Shown: positions 1-8,764, counted from the first letter of the stretch. The stretch is 55,375 bases of DNA from JAIYCX01 sp964353175 (GCA_964353175.1 CAYGUX010000019.1:1-55375), one strand, 5' to 3'. The notes: generated from the letters alone by a model not told the origin. Numbers and translations are program-made.

Positions 1-88
1 CTGTAAGGCTCGTCTTACCGTGATCCACGTGCCCTATTGTTCCTACGTTTACGTGTGTCTTACTACGATCAAATTTCTCCTTAGACAT
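1..88 (-). CDS. tuf: Elongation factor Tu, N-terminal fragment
   Basis: EF-Tu delivers aminoacyl-tRNA to the ribosome as a GTP complex. Only the first 29 codons lie in the window; the gene runs off the left edge on the minus strand. The translation opens MSKEKFDRSKTHVNVGTIGH and continues into the G1 loop DHGKTSLT, which is diagnostic of EF-Tu. It follows fusA after a gap of about 40 bases, which is the usual last position in a str operon, so it is probably co-transcribed with rpsL, rpsG and fusA. Confidence 0.95.
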   Translation of the reverse strand, partial: MSKEKFDRSKTHVNVGTIGHVDHGKTSLT

Positions 89-130
89 GGCCTTTCCTAC
101 TTAAAATAATAATAAATGTTTATAATAAAT

Positions 131-2224
131 CTACTTTGCAATAATAGCTTCTGCAACTTGTGATGGAACATAATCATACTTCCCAAAATGCATTGAGAAT
201 GTTGCTCTACCCTGAGTTGCACTTCTCAAATCAGTGGCATAACCAAACATCTCTCCTAGTGGCACTTCAGAATCTATTACTTGCGCTCCAATTCGAGGTT
301 CCATTCCAAGAATTTTACCTCTTCTTCTGTTTATATCCCCTACTACGTTAGACATAAAATCATCTGGAGTTACAATCTCAACTTTCATTAGTGGCTCAAG
401 AAGTTTAAGATCTGCTTCTCTACATGCTTCTTTAACGGCCATACTTCCAGCTATTTTAAAAGCCATTTCGGATGAATCCACTTCGTGATAACTACCGTCG
501 ATTAGCTCTACACCAACATCAACTACTTGGTATCCAGCTAATATACCACCTGCCAATGCTTCAACAATTCCTTTCTCTACAGCAGGAACATACTCTTTAG
601 GAATAGCTCCACCCTTGATTAGGTTTGTAAAAATAAAGCCTTCACCACGCTCTCTTGGGAAAACTCTAATCACTACGTGACCGTATTGACCTCTACCACC
701 GGACTGCCTTACATATTTAAGTTCTTTCTCTACTGGCTTCGCAATTGCCTCTCTATATGCTACTTGTGGCTTACCAACATTAGCTGAGACCTTAAACTCT
801 CTAGTCAATCTGTCAACAATAATTTCTAAATGTAGCTCACCCATTCCGGCGATAATAGTTTGTCCAGTTTCTTCATCACTTTTTAATCTAAATGATGGAT
901 CTTCTTGAGCAATTTTACCTAATGCACTTCCAAGTTTATCCTGATCTGCTTTAGTTTTTGGTTCAATTGCTACAGAAATCACTGGTTCTGGGAATTCAAT
1001 TGCTTCCAAGATAATTGGGTTACTCTCATCACAAAGTGTATCTCCAGTATGAACATCCTTAAGTCCAACTACAGCTGCGATATCACCTGTTTCAATGAAA
1101 TCAACTTCTTCTCTCTTATTCGCATGCATCTTAACAATTCGCCCCAACCTACTGGTCTTACCAGTTCTTGGATTTAATACAGATGCACCGGAATCAATTC
1201 TACCAGAATAAACTCTAATAAAACTTAGAACTCCATGAGGATCAGAAATGATCTTAAACGCTAGAGCAGAGAAAGGCGCGGAATCATCAGCTGGTCTTTC
1301 TAAAACTTTCTCTTCATCTTCAGGATCAAGGCCTGAGATAGAAGGTACATCTAATGGAGAAGGCAAATATCTTACGACAGCATCAAGTAAAGGCTGTACA
1401 CCTTTATTTTTGAATGCAGATCCACATAATACCGGAACAAACGACATAGAAAGACATGCCTTTCTAATTCCAACATACATTTCTTCTACTGTAAGCTCTT
1501 CACCACCTAAATATTTTTCTAGTAAAGCTTCATCCATTTCTGCCACTGCTTCAACAAGTGCAGTTCTAGCAGCCTTAGCTTGCGCCGCGTATGCTTCAGG
1601 AATATCTTGATAGGAATATTTAGCACCTAGAGTTTCTTCTTCGTAAATAATCGCCTGCATTGTAACAAGATCAATTATACCCACAAATTCATCTTCTCTA
1701 CCAATAGGTAGTTGTAATGGAATAGGCTTGCACATTAATCTTGAACGCATCATCTCTAAACAACGCTCAAAATCCGCGCCCATTCTATCCATTTTGTTTA
1801 CAAAACAAAATCTTGGAACGTCATACTTATCTGCTTGTCTCCAAACAGTTTCAGTCTGAGGCTCAACTCCAGCTACCGCATCAAATACTGCGACAGCTCC
1901 ATCAAGTACTCTTAATGATCTTTCTACTTCAATTGTAAAATCTACGTGTCCAGGAGTATCAATGATGTTAATTCTATGCACAGGAAATTGATCTTCTCCA
2001 CCCTTCCAATGACAAGTTGTCGCAGCAGAAGTGATGGTTATTCCCCTCTCTTGCTCTTGAACCATGTAATCCATGGTTGCCGCACCATCGTGCACTTCAC
2101 CGATCTTATAACTAACGCCAGTATAATATAGGATACGTTCAGTTGTAGTTGTTTTACCTGCATCAATGTGTGCCATGATGCCGATGTTTCTTATTTTATC
2201 GAGAGGAATAGATCTTTGAGCCAT
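131..2224 (-). CDS. fusA: Elongation factor G
   Basis: This is the ribosomal translocase, a GTPase that moves tRNAs and mRNA after peptide bond formation. The 697-residue length is normal for the family. The N-terminus has the G1 motif AHIDAGKTTTTERILYYTG, followed by the switch region RGITI, DTPGH (G3) and NKMD (G4). The C-terminal part carries the domain IV segment with GGRGQYGHV and the domain V segment ending near GRATFSMHFGKYDYVP. It lies third in the minus-strand operon rpsL-rpsG-fusA-tuf. The 108-base gap to rpsG is larger than the other gaps in the operon and holds a perfect hairpin (2279-2311). Nothing appears degraded. Confidence 0.98.
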   Translation of the reverse strand: MAQRSIPLDKIRNIGIMAHIDAGKTTTTERILYYTGVSYKIGEVHDGAATMDYMVQEQERGITITSAATTCHWKGGEDQFPVHRINIIDTPGHVDFTIEVERSLRVLDGAVAVFDAVAGVEPQTETVWRQADKYDVPRFCFVNKMDRMGADFERCLEMMRSRLMCKPIPLQLPIGREDEFVGIIDLVTMQAIIYEEETLGAKYSYQDIPEAYAAQAKAARTALVEAVAEMDEALLEKYLGGEELTVEEMYVGIRKACLSMSFVPVLCGSAFKNKGVQPLLDAVVRYLPSPLDVPSISGLDPEDEEKVLERPADDSAPFSALAFKIISDPHGVLSFIRVYSGRIDSGASVLNPRTGKTSRLGRIVKMHANKREEVDFIETGDIAAVVGLKDVHTGDTLCDESNPIILEAIEFPEPVISVAIEPKTKADQDKLGSALGKIAQEDPSFRLKSDEETGQTIIAGMGELHLEIIVDRLTREFKVSANVGKPQVAYREAIAKPVEKELKYVRQSGGRGQYGHVVIRVFPRERGEGFIFTNLIKGGAIPKEYVPAVEKGIVEALAGGILAGYQVVDVGVELIDGSYHEVDSSEMAFKIAGSMAVKEACREADLKLLEPLMKVEIVTPDDFMSNVVGDINRRRGKILGMEPRIGAQVIDSEVPLGEMFGYATDLRSATQGRATFSMHFGKYDYVPSQVAEAIIAK

Positions 2225-2278
2225 AAAATCAAACTGTAATTTTTGTTATTAAGAAAATTGAATAAAAAATGAATCGTT

Positions 2279-2311
2279 GAGAGAGATAGAATAATTATTC
2301 CTATCTCTCTC
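2279..2311 (-). other. Perfect stem-loop between rpsG and fusA
   Basis: GAGAGAGATAG (2279-2289) pairs exactly with CTATCTCTCTC (2301-2311) across an 11-base A+T-only-plus-C loop. It sits in the 108-base spacer between rpsG and fusA. There is no T-run on the minus strand, so it is not a canonical terminator. It could be an mRNA processing or stability element, or a translational control structure for fusA. Confidence 0.6.
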
Positions 2312-2332
2312 TTTAGGCGATAAGCCTAGTGA

Positions 2333-2803
2333 CTACCATCGGTAGTGAGCAAATGCTCTATTGGCTTCCGCCATTTTATGAGTATCTTCTCTCTTTCTAA
2401 CGGCATTGCCTCTATTCTGAGATGCGTCATATAGTTCTGCTGACAATCTATCAGACATATTCTTTTCACCACGATCTCTAGCAGCACCAACTAACCAACG
2501 AATAGCTAAGGCGTCTCTTCTATCTGGCCGAACTTCAGTTGGTACTTGATACGTTGCACCACCTACTCGCCTTGATCTAACTTCAACCATCGGGCGAACA
2601 TTATCCATAGCTTGGTTAAAAAGTTCTATCCCTTCTTGATTGTATCTCTTAGTTAAGGACTCAATGCTTGTATAGATGATTCCTTCGGCGATAGTCTTTT
2701 TACCATCCCACATCATTACATTGATAAACTGCTGAACTATAGTGCTACTATATCTTCTATCAGCGTGCCTTACTCTTCTAAATTCCCTTTTCTTCCTAGA
2801 CAT
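2333..2803 (-). CDS. rpsG: 30S ribosomal protein S7
   Basis: S7 nucleates assembly of the head of the small subunit by binding the 3' domain of 16S rRNA. The 156-residue protein contains the family hallmarks: an Arg/Lys-rich N-terminus, the segment GGATYQVPTEVRPDRRDALAI with its conserved VP-x-EVRP core, and the C-terminal KREDTHKMAEANRAFAHYRW, the usual end of bacterial S7. It starts 32 bases after the rpsL stop and is co-transcribed with it. In enteric bacteria S7 feeds back on this operon's translation, but I see no clear copy of its target here. Confidence 0.98.
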   Translation of the reverse strand: MSRKKREFRRVRHADRRYSSTIVQQFINVMMWDGKKTIAEGIIYTSIESLTKRYNQEGIELFNQAMDNVRPMVEVRSRRVGGATYQVPTEVRPDRRDALAIRWLVGAARDRGEKNMSDRLSAELYDASQNRGNAVRKREDTHKMAEANRAFAHYRW

Positions 2804-2835
2804 AAAATTTCCTAGACTATGTTTAAATTTTCTTA

Positions 2836-3210
2836 TTACTGCTTAGGTCTCTTAGTACCGTACTTAGATCTTGATTGGTTTCTACCATTGACTCCTTGAG
2901 TATCTAGGTGACCTCTTACTATGTGGTATCTTACTCCAGGTAAATCTTTTACCCGTCCACCTCTAATAAGTACAACCGAGTGCTCTTGAAGATTATGTCC
3001 TTCACCAGGAATATAACTAGATACTTCTATCCCATTAGTTAGCCTTACTCTCGCTACTTTTCTAAGCGCTGAGTTCGGTTTTTTTGGTGTAGTGGTATAT
3101 ACTCTTACGCATACACCTCTTTTCTGTGGACAAGCTTGAAGAGCTGGAACTTTATTTCTGTTTCCAATTTTCTTTCGTCCCTGTCTGACTAACTGACTTA
3201 TGGTAGGCAT
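2836..3210 (-). CDS. rpsL: 30S ribosomal protein S12
   Basis: S12 lines the decoding centre. The start chosen is the ATG at 3210 (MPTISQLVRQ), giving the standard 124 residues and preceded by AGGAG six bases upstream. A longer reading from 3231 would add seven residues unknown in the family. The decoding loops TTPKKPNSALRKVARVRLTN and GGRVKDLPGVRYHIVRG are both present with lysine at the positions usually altered in streptomycin-resistant mutants, so the protein looks like the sensitive form. It is the first gene of the str operon; a candidate promoter lies at 3349-3378. Confidence 0.98.
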   Translation of the reverse strand: MPTISQLVRQGRKKIGNRNKVPALQACPQKRGVCVRVYTTTPKKPNSALRKVARVRLTNGIEVSSYIPGEGHNLQEHSVVLIRGGRVKDLPGVRYHIVRGHLDTQGVNGRNQSRSKYGTKRPKQ

Positions 3211-3348
3211 CAAATCTCCTGTTCTAAGCATCTTTCTTCTCTAATAATACACTAGTACTACAGAAAAAAACCCTACTTAGGCTTCTAAAAAATTAAGTAA
3301 TTACAAATAGTTAAATTTATCTTCGCTTGTGGGCGAAAAAGTTGGCCT

Positions 3349-3378
3349 GTAATAACACCTAGATGACTATTCTGTCAA
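3349..3378 (-). promoter_or_regulatory. Candidate sigma-70 promoter of the str operon
   Basis: On the minus strand a perfect TTGACA (3378-3373) is followed after 18 bases by TATTAC (3354-3349, four of six consensus bases). Transcription would begin about 130 bases before rpsL. The spacing and the match are visible; the assignment to rpsL is inferred from position. Confidence 0.45.
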
Positions 3379-3547
3379 ATTTACCTAGGGGATTATTTCT
3401 GTATTTATCAAGCTTTATACAATAGCAGGTAGAGCTATTCAAATATTCATAATTTTAGATAAACCAAACTACTAAGCTCTGAATCTCAGCATCCATATCA
3501 AAGTAGAAAAAACATCACAGTTTCAGACTAAAACCAAGCCAGAATCA

Positions 3548-3576
3548 TTGACTTTCCTAACATTCTAGCGTAGAAG
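3548..3576 (+). promoter_or_regulatory. Candidate csrA promoter
   Basis: TTGACT (3548-3553) and TAGAAG (3571-3576) are separated by 17 bases on the plus strand, about 200 bases before csrA. Each box deviates from consensus, so this is a weak call. It would give csrA a long leader containing the GGA motifs at 3696-3769. Confidence 0.3.
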
Positions 3577-3695
3577 TCCGCACCCTATGTTTTATTTAAG
3601 ATGAAATTACTTCATCACTAATAAAGCAGAAGTAGAGATAGGCTAAGGTTTTTAATGCCTTAAGACTGTTTGGGTCTCGATAGATATCCCTATTC

Positions 3696-3769
3696 GGATG
3701 AAGGGAAATCTACAGGGACTCAAGATGTTCTTGAGTCGCAGTTTTATGAGGCGAGCATAAATAGGAGGA
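3696..3769 (+). promoter_or_regulatory. csrA leader with five GGA motifs and a hairpin
   Basis: GGA triplets, the core of CsrA binding sites, occur at 3696, 3704, 3716, 3764 and 3767; the last two form the ribosome binding site of csrA (AGGAGGA). Between them ACTCAAGA (3718-3725) pairs exactly with TCTTGAGT (3729-3736) around a 3-base loop. Clustered GGA motifs overlapping the Shine-Dalgarno are how CsrA represses its own mRNA in other bacteria, so autoregulation is a reasonable inference. Confidence 0.5.
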
Positions 3770-3774
3770 ATCCA

Positions 3775-3966
3775 ATGCTTGTACTTAGTCGGAAAAAAGA
3801 TGAAAAGATTGTAATTGGGGATTCTATCACCTTGATGGTGATAGAAATTCGAGGGGATAGAGTTCGCATCGGAATCGATGCTCCTCGCGACGTTACTGTA
3901 CATCGCGAGGAGATTTACGAAGCAATTAAGCGAGAATCTTCGGGGCTACCAAAACCTGATGAATAG
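3775..3966 (+). CDS. csrA: Carbon storage regulator CsrA
   Basis: CsrA is a small homodimeric RNA-binding protein that represses translation by covering GGA motifs near ribosome binding sites and often controls flagellar and stationary-phase genes. The start at 3775 (MLVLSRKKDEKIVIGD) is the family start and has AGGAGGA just upstream; a longer frame from 3670 would add 35 unrelated residues. The 63-residue product has the conserved LxLxRKxxExIxIGD strand and the VxIGIDAPxxVxVHREEIYEAI segment with the RNA-binding Arg-Glu. It lies alone on the plus strand between the ribosomal and flagellar operons; in many bacteria csrA sits beside flagellar genes. Confidence 0.95.
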   Translation: MLVLSRKKDEKIVIGDSITLMVIEIRGDRVRIGIDAPRDVTVHREEIYEAIKRESSGLPKPDE

Positions 3967-3982
3967 GTTGCTCCGAAAACAA

Positions 3983-4005
3983 ACCACCCCAATTCTTGGG
4001 GTGGT
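3983..4005 (+). terminator. Strong hairpin after csrA
   Basis: ACCACCCCAA pairs perfectly with TTGGGGTGGT (10 bp, loop TTC), starting 17 bases after the csrA stop. No T-run follows, so termination is inferred from position and stability only. Confidence 0.5.
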
Positions 4006-4037
4006 AACGAAGAAGGCGGTAGGCATCCTATCTCTAC

Positions 4038-4072
4038 TTAGCCTTTTTATTGTATATGTACTTTAAGGCTAA
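4038..4072. terminator. Inverted repeat between csrA and the flagellar operon end
   Basis: TTAGCCTT (4038-4045) and AAGGCTAA (4065-4072) form an 8-bp stem over a 19-base A+T-rich loop between the two convergent transcription units. It is a plausible bidirectional terminator without a long T tract. Confidence 0.35.
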
Positions 4073-4081
4073 TCCGACCGT

Positions 4082-5116
4082 TTAGATTTTCCTTTTATCA
4101 GTTAGAAATCTAGTTAATTCAATTGCTCTTTCTTGTTCCATAATTCCTAATATCTGCGCCATTCTTTTTCCTGGCATTCTATCTAATAGGCCCATAGCAG
4201 TTGCATTATCCAATCTTGCAATTAGGCTAGCTGCTTCTTGAGGTGCCATGGCGCTATAGACTGTTGCTAGCTGCTCCAACCTTGATTCGTATTGCTGATC
4301 TTTTTCTTTCCTCATGGAACTTAATTTAGCAATTAAACTTTTTAACTCAGTGGATTTTTCAGATATTAACTGGACTTGATTTTTTAATTCTTTTTCTTTT
4401 TCATCCAAGACAACTTTTCTCTGCTCTAACTCTACTCGCCTTTGATCTAATTGAAGCAAAATGCTTTGCTTCATTGAATCACTTGAATCATCTACAAAGT
4501 TAATTTGCTCCATTATTGGAAGTTGCTCAACTCTTGCTTGAGGTTGACTAAGCGTCGTACCGGCAGATTCTTTTGCTTCATTTAATTTTGCTCTTGGACT
4601 TTCTGTCTGAGTATCGGCATCACGACTAGTGACGACATCGTTACTAGGCAATGCATTAAAGCCACTGTATATCTTAACTCCAGCAAGTACGACGAGACAC
4701 AAAGCAAACAATACCCCAGTTCCCTTGGTTCCGACCTTTGGCAATCCTAGATTAATTGCTGGCATATTAGAGTTTAGCATGCCAAACCGGGCATGTTCCT
4801 TCTTCGCTTCTGCTAATCTATTTTCAACTGCTTTTACTCTAAGCGCTTGGATTTGTTTATCCTGAGATTTATACAAATCATCCAAGTCTTCACCTGATAG
4901 ACCACCCGACATTCTTGATGTTGGAACCATACTTTTTGAAGTTAATTTTGTAGCCATACTTGATTCTTCTTTTTGTTTTTCTCTTCTTACGAGTTCATTT
5001 TGGACAATTTCAGCCATTTCCTGACGTTGCCTCTCAGTCATCTTAGCTTTAATACGAAGTAGGGCTTCATGGTCTGGATCTCTATCGTCCTTACTAAGTG
5101 AGGCTGCATTGCTCAT
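4082..5116 (-). CDS. MotE-like flagellar protein (MgtE-N/FliG-like C-terminus)
   Basis: This 344-residue protein ends the flagellar operon. Residues 133-152 form one membrane helix. About 130 hydrophilic residues precede it, and a long Glu/Lys/Gln-rich coiled coil (about 210-275) follows. The C-terminal 60 residues (VYSAMAPQEAASLIARL through RMAQILGIM) resemble the MgtE-N/FliG middle-domain fold found in MotE. MotE is a periplasmic chaperone for the stator protein MotC in epsilonproteobacteria and is encoded at this position (after fliJ) in many non-enteric bacteria. The cytoplasmic N-terminal extension is longer than in usual MotE proteins. A role at the motor or in stator assembly is inferred. 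Confidence 0.65.
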   Translation of the reverse strand: MSNAASLSKDDRDPDHEALLRIKAKMTERQRQEMAEIVQNELVRREKQKEESSMATKLTSKSMVPTSRMSGGLSGEDLDDLYKSQDKQIQALRVKAVENRLAEAKKEHARFGMLNSNMPAINLGLPKVGTKGTGVLFALCLVVLAGVKIYSGFNALPSNDVVTSRDADTQTESPRAKLNEAKESAGTTLSQPQARVEQLPIMEQINFVDDSSDSMKQSILLQLDQRRVELEQRKVVLDEKEKELKNQVQLISEKSTELKSLIAKLSSMRKEKDQQYESRLEQLATVYSAMAPQEAASLIARLDNATAMGLLDRMPGKRMAQILGIMEQERAIELTRFLTDKRKI

Positions 5117-5121
5117 TTATT

Positions 5122-5562
5122 TCAATCTCCGATCTTTTCTCTTCTCTCTAAATTAATAGCTATCTCAGAAAACTCTTTTTTCTGTCTTCGAGTTTGTTCT
5201 TCTAGATACTCTTCGTATTTCCTATCTTTAAGCAAGGATAATGCCCGTTCATCTTTGGCCTTATCTATAAATACTTCTCTAGCTTCTTCCATTGCTTTAT
5301 GAGTATTTTCAACTACTTGCTTCTGGTCTTTCATGAGTTTCATTAAAAACTCTTCGTATGACGCTAAGACTTGAAGGTCTCCAGCCGTCAATATACCGTC
5401 AGGATCTACCTTTATACGATTCTTTTCCTCGGTAAGAAGATGCAAAGTTTCTTCAGCTTGATCAGATTTTTGACGCTGCTCTCTTAGCTCTCTTTCAGCT
5501 TCCTTTTTTATAAGGTCTCTATAATGTTTAACTTTTTCTAATCTGAACTTAAATTTAGCCAT
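5122..5562 (-). CDS. fliJ: Flagellar export protein FliJ
   Basis: FliJ is the small coiled-coil stalk of the flagellar export ATPase; it sits in the FliI hexamer and contacts FlhA. The 146-residue product opens MAKFKFRLEKVKHYRDLIKK, typical for FliJ, and is almost entirely charged alpha-helical coiled coil with no membrane segment. Its ATG overlaps the fliI stop by one base (TAATG), indicating translational coupling. Sequence conservation in this family is weak, so the call rests equally on composition, length and position directly after fliI. Confidence 0.88.
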   Translation of the reverse strand: MAKFKFRLEKVKHYRDLIKKEAERELREQRQKSDQAEETLHLLTEEKNRIKVDPDGILTAGDLQVLASYEEFLMKLMKDQKQVVENTHKAMEEAREVFIDKAKDERALSLLKDRKYEEYLEEQTRRQKKEFSEIAINLERREKIGD

Positions 5563-6884
5563 TAATTAGCCTGAGATTCCCCATAAATAACTTGATTTAT
5601 CTCCTGTAAACACTCTTCTAGAGAGACTGATTCATTGGGTTTTTGTGTCAAAAATTTGATTACGCCTTCTATTCTAGCTACTGCAAAATCAACGGGTGGG
5701 TTCTGTCCAGGTTTATAGGCACCTATAGTAATTAGATCCTCTACCTCCCTGTATCTTGCAACTATTTCTTTGATCTTCCTTGCGGCATCACTCTGTTCAG
5801 GTGTCACGATATCAGTCATTACACGCGACAATGACTGCAGGACGTCGATGGCAGGATATTGACCCTTTCCAGCTAAGTCTCGACTTAGAACAACGTGACC
5901 ATCAACTATACCTCTCACAGCATCCGCTATTGGTTCGTTCATATCATCCCCTTCAACCAACACAGTATAAAAGGCAGTAATAGATCCACTTCCTTCATTA
6001 TTCCCTGCCCTCTCTAGTAGCTTAGGCAACATTGCGAATACAGAAGGCGTGTAACCAGCTGTTGTGGGAGGTTCGCCTACAGCAAGGCCGATTTCTCTTT
6101 GAGCCATACAGAATCTAGTAACGGAATCTACCATTAAGGTGGTTTGTTTCCCTTGATCCCTAAAATACTCCGCTAGAGAAGTTGCCATAAGTGCAGCCCT
6201 AATTCGCATTAATGCGCTTGAATCACTTGTGGCTACAACAATGATGCTCTTCTTCAAGCCTTCTGGTCCTAGCTCCTTTTCAATAAACTCTCGTACCTCT
6301 CTACCTCGTTCTCCAACGAGAGCAATAATATTTACTTCAGATACCGCGTGCTTGGCGATCATACCAAGGAATGTTGACTTACCGACACCTGAACCGGCCA
6401 TTATAGCTATTCTTTGACCTCTACCTACGGTAATTAAGCCATTCATTGCCTTGATCCCAACATCTAAAACCTCACTTACTCTTTTTCGAGTCAATGGCTG
6501 GGGAGCGGTTTGATAAAGTGGAACTGTGTCAGTCATCATCGGAAGAGGCTTACCATCTAATGGCCTTCCAAGTGGGTCTATCACTCTACCCAGTAACTCA
6601 CTTGAAACTAAAACAGAATTTCCAAGTCCTCTTGATATTATTCTAGCCCCAGGAGATAGTCCGCTGGTATCGGCTAATGGCATCAATAGGATTCTTTCCT
6701 TCCTAAACCCTACGACCTCAGCTGGGACAACCTTATCGCCATATCTAATCTCACAAGTAGTACCGATTCCTACGGATGGGCCATTGCCCTCAACGATTAG
6801 GCCGATTACGTCCGTGACAATGCCTTCTGAAACAACTGGCGTCGAAGCGACGAGTAGGTTTGATGCTCTTGAGAATACGTCCAT
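5562..6884 (-). CDS. fliI: Flagellum-specific export ATPase FliI
   Basis: FliI is the hexameric ATPase that energises delivery of flagellar substrates to the export gate. The 440 residues match the family. Walker A is GSGVGKST at 164-171, followed by ALVGERGREVREFIE, the Walker B strand TTLMVDSVTRF, and the signature AVGEPPTTAGYTPSVF. It is transcribed after fliH and before fliJ, the usual order for the three soluble export proteins. Confidence 0.97.
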   Translation of the reverse strand: MDVFSRASNLLVASTPVVSEGIVTDVIGLIVEGNGPSVGIGTTCEIRYGDKVVPAEVVGFRKERILLMPLADTSGLSPGARIISRGLGNSVLVSSELLGRVIDPLGRPLDGKPLPMMTDTVPLYQTAPQPLTRKRVSEVLDVGIKAMNGLITVGRGQRIAIMAGSGVGKSTFLGMIAKHAVSEVNIIALVGERGREVREFIEKELGPEGLKKSIIVVATSDSSALMRIRAALMATSLAEYFRDQGKQTTLMVDSVTRFCMAQREIGLAVGEPPTTAGYTPSVFAMLPKLLERAGNNEGSGSITAFYTVLVEGDDMNEPIADAVRGIVDGHVVLSRDLAGKGQYPAIDVLQSLSRVMTDIVTPEQSDAARKIKEIVARYREVEDLITIGAYKPGQNPPVDFAVARIEGVIKFLTQKPNESVSLEECLQEINQVIYGESQAN

Positions 6885-6893
6885 TTAAGTTAA

Positions 6894-7733
6894 TTAACCA
6901 ATATTAGAAAAGATCTTATCTTTAACTTCGTTCCACATTTGATCCAACTCTAAATTAACACTTCCATAGTCGGTCTCAACGATACAACCAGAGGATATTT
7001 TCTCGTCGGCCACATATTTAATTTTACTGTTTTCTCCGACCAGATCATCTGGCAAACCTACTACCTCTAAAAACTCAAAGTCCTGGCTACTAATTCTAAT
7101 TACCAAACCTTTCTGAGTACCTAGCTCTAAGAATGCCTTCCTAATAACAGATAAAATATACTCTGGCTTAACTTCAACTGTAGTGTCTAAAATTTTCTTA
7201 GATACGTCCAATGCTAAACTTACTGCCTTAGTCTCCAATTCAATGACGACTCTATCTAGCTCATCTCGAATGCCAGTGGTAATAGTGCTTAAGGAATTAG
7301 AAAGAATTTCATACTTTTCGGCTATAGCTTCTTGTGCGGCTAGGTTACCTTCTTGTATCCCAACTGCCCGGCCTTCCTCAAAAGCTTGTGCCCTTATCTC
7401 AGCTATCATCTCCTCTGAGATCTGCAATTCCTGCTCCTTGTCCTCACTAATCTCCTCTTCAACCCCATATTTTTGAACAGCTAGCTCATCAAACTTCTCA
7501 AACATTGGGTCAAAAAGTAGCCCCTCGCTTACTAAGACTTCAAGATTAATAGCCCTAAAGCCAGGTGACTTCTCCATTAAATCCGCCCCTTCCCATAGAG
7601 AAGCCTTATATGGAGTGGGGATATAGTCTCTTTGTGATAAATTAATATCCTTGCGTAAATCTTTTCGCTCAGGGACAATGTCCTGCTCAATAATTTCTTT
7701 TTCCAAGTCTGAATCTATAGTTTCTGAAGTCAT
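6894..7733 (-). CDS. fliH: Flagellar assembly protein FliH
   Basis: FliH binds FliI and anchors the export ATPase to the C-ring. This 279-residue protein has a variable acidic N-terminus, a helical central region with AFEEGRAVGIQEGNLAAQEA (Gly-spaced glycine repeats of the AxxxG type typical of FliH), and a C-terminal domain (about 170-279) related to V-ATPase subunit E. It lies between fliG and fliI, with 9 and 16 base gaps. The N-terminal 100 residues are not recognisable by eye. Confidence 0.9.
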   Translation of the reverse strand: MTSETIDSDLEKEIIEQDIVPERKDLRKDINLSQRDYIPTPYKASLWEGADLMEKSPGFRAINLEVLVSEGLLFDPMFEKFDELAVQKYGVEEEISEDKEQELQISEEMIAEIRAQAFEEGRAVGIQEGNLAAQEAIAEKYEILSNSLSTITTGIRDELDRVVIELETKAVSLALDVSKKILDTTVEVKPEYILSVIRKAFLELGTQKGLVIRISSQDFEFLEVVGLPDDLVGENSKIKYVADEKISSGCIVETDYGSVNLELDQMWNEVKDKIFSNIG

Positions 7734-7749
7734 ATTTTTTTAAATGTAC

Positions 7750-8745
7750 CTATACAAGAACATCATCTCCACCACTTGAAATTGCGATCTTACCTTCAGC
7801 TTCAAGTCGTCTAACGACATCAATAATTGCCTGTTGCGCTTTTTCAACCTCTTTAAGAGGAGTTGGTCCGAGTGTATCAAGATCATCTTTAAGCATTTCC
7901 GCAGCTCTTTGTGAGATATTCTTAAATAGTAGATCTCTAAGATCTTGTGAAGCTGTTTTAAGAGCAAGCACCAACTGATCTCTCGGAACTTCCTTAAGAA
8001 TAGTTTGAATACTCTTATCATCGATCTTAGCTACATCTTCGAATGTAAACATAAGATTCCTAATTTCTTCAGCAAGCTCAGGGAATGCTTCTTCAATCTC
8101 TGCAAGAATTCTTTCTTCATTATTTCTTTCTACAAAGTTCAGAATATCTGCCGTAGCCTTAGCTCCGCCCAACTCTTCATCTTCGCCCATACTAACACCT
8201 CTGAGTTGAGACCTAAGTACCTCTCTAACTTCATCAACTACATCCCCTTTTACATGTTCAAGTTGAGCGATCCTTACTAGCACATCTGTCTGTAAGTCTT
8301 CGCCCATTTTACCTAGTAGATCAGCAGCCATATCAGGCGTCATTTTTGTCATTAAGAAAGCAATAGTCTGAGGGTGCTCTGATTGAATAAAGTTATCCAC
8401 TATATTTGGTGGGATATCGCCAATTAGGGTAGATAAAGGCTCCTTTCTACTGCCTGTCACATACTCTAATAGAGAGTCACCAGTATCACTTCCGAATGCA
8501 GAACCGATAACATCCTTCGCAAACTCTCTACCATCTACGACCATTCGCTCAGAAGCTCTAAGCATATTAGAGAACTCCCCAGCTATCTCCTTTTGCATTT
8601 CTCTATCAACTTCCTGAACTGCCATAAAAGCTCTACTAAGCTTTTTAACTTCAGACTCAGTTAGAAATTTCATCACATCTGCCGCTAGGTCTTTACCTAG
8701 AGACATAAGTATCACTGCTGCTTTTACTAGATTGTTGGATTCCAC
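7750..8745 (-). CDS. fliG: Flagellar motor switch protein FliG
   Basis: FliG is the C-ring protein that attaches to FliF and interacts with the stator to generate torque. The 331 residues are standard. The N-terminal domain opens KAAVILMSLGKDLAADVMKF; the middle domain has SEHPQTIAFLMTKMTPDMAA, the conserved EHPQ motif; the C-terminal domain has the charged torque helix with DDKSIQTILKEVPRDQLVLALK and ends in a helical EVEKAQQAIIDVVRRLEAEG. It is followed by fliH and preceded by fliF with a 19-base gap. Confidence 0.97.
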   Translation of the reverse strand: MESNNLVKAAVILMSLGKDLAADVMKFLTESEVKKLSRAFMAVQEVDREMQKEIAGEFSNMLRASERMVVDGREFAKDVIGSAFGSDTGDSLLEYVTGSRKEPLSTLIGDIPPNIVDNFIQSEHPQTIAFLMTKMTPDMAADLLGKMGEDLQTDVLVRIAQLEHVKGDVVDEVREVLRSQLRGVSMGEDEELGGAKATADILNFVERNNEERILAEIEEAFPELAEEIRNLMFTFEDVAKIDDKSIQTILKEVPRDQLVLALKTASQDLRDLLFKNISQRAAEMLKDDLDTLGPTPLKEVEKAQQAIIDVVRRLEAEGKIAISSGGDDVLV

Positions 8746-8764
8746 TACTTTTTAATACTCCTTT

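Noticed and set aside
3652..3903. Minus-strand frame over csrA
   Set aside because: It is antisense to csrA and its product resembles no protein.
7740..8021. Minus-strand frame inside fliG
   Set aside because: It is an out-of-frame shadow of fliG; the product is low-complexity.
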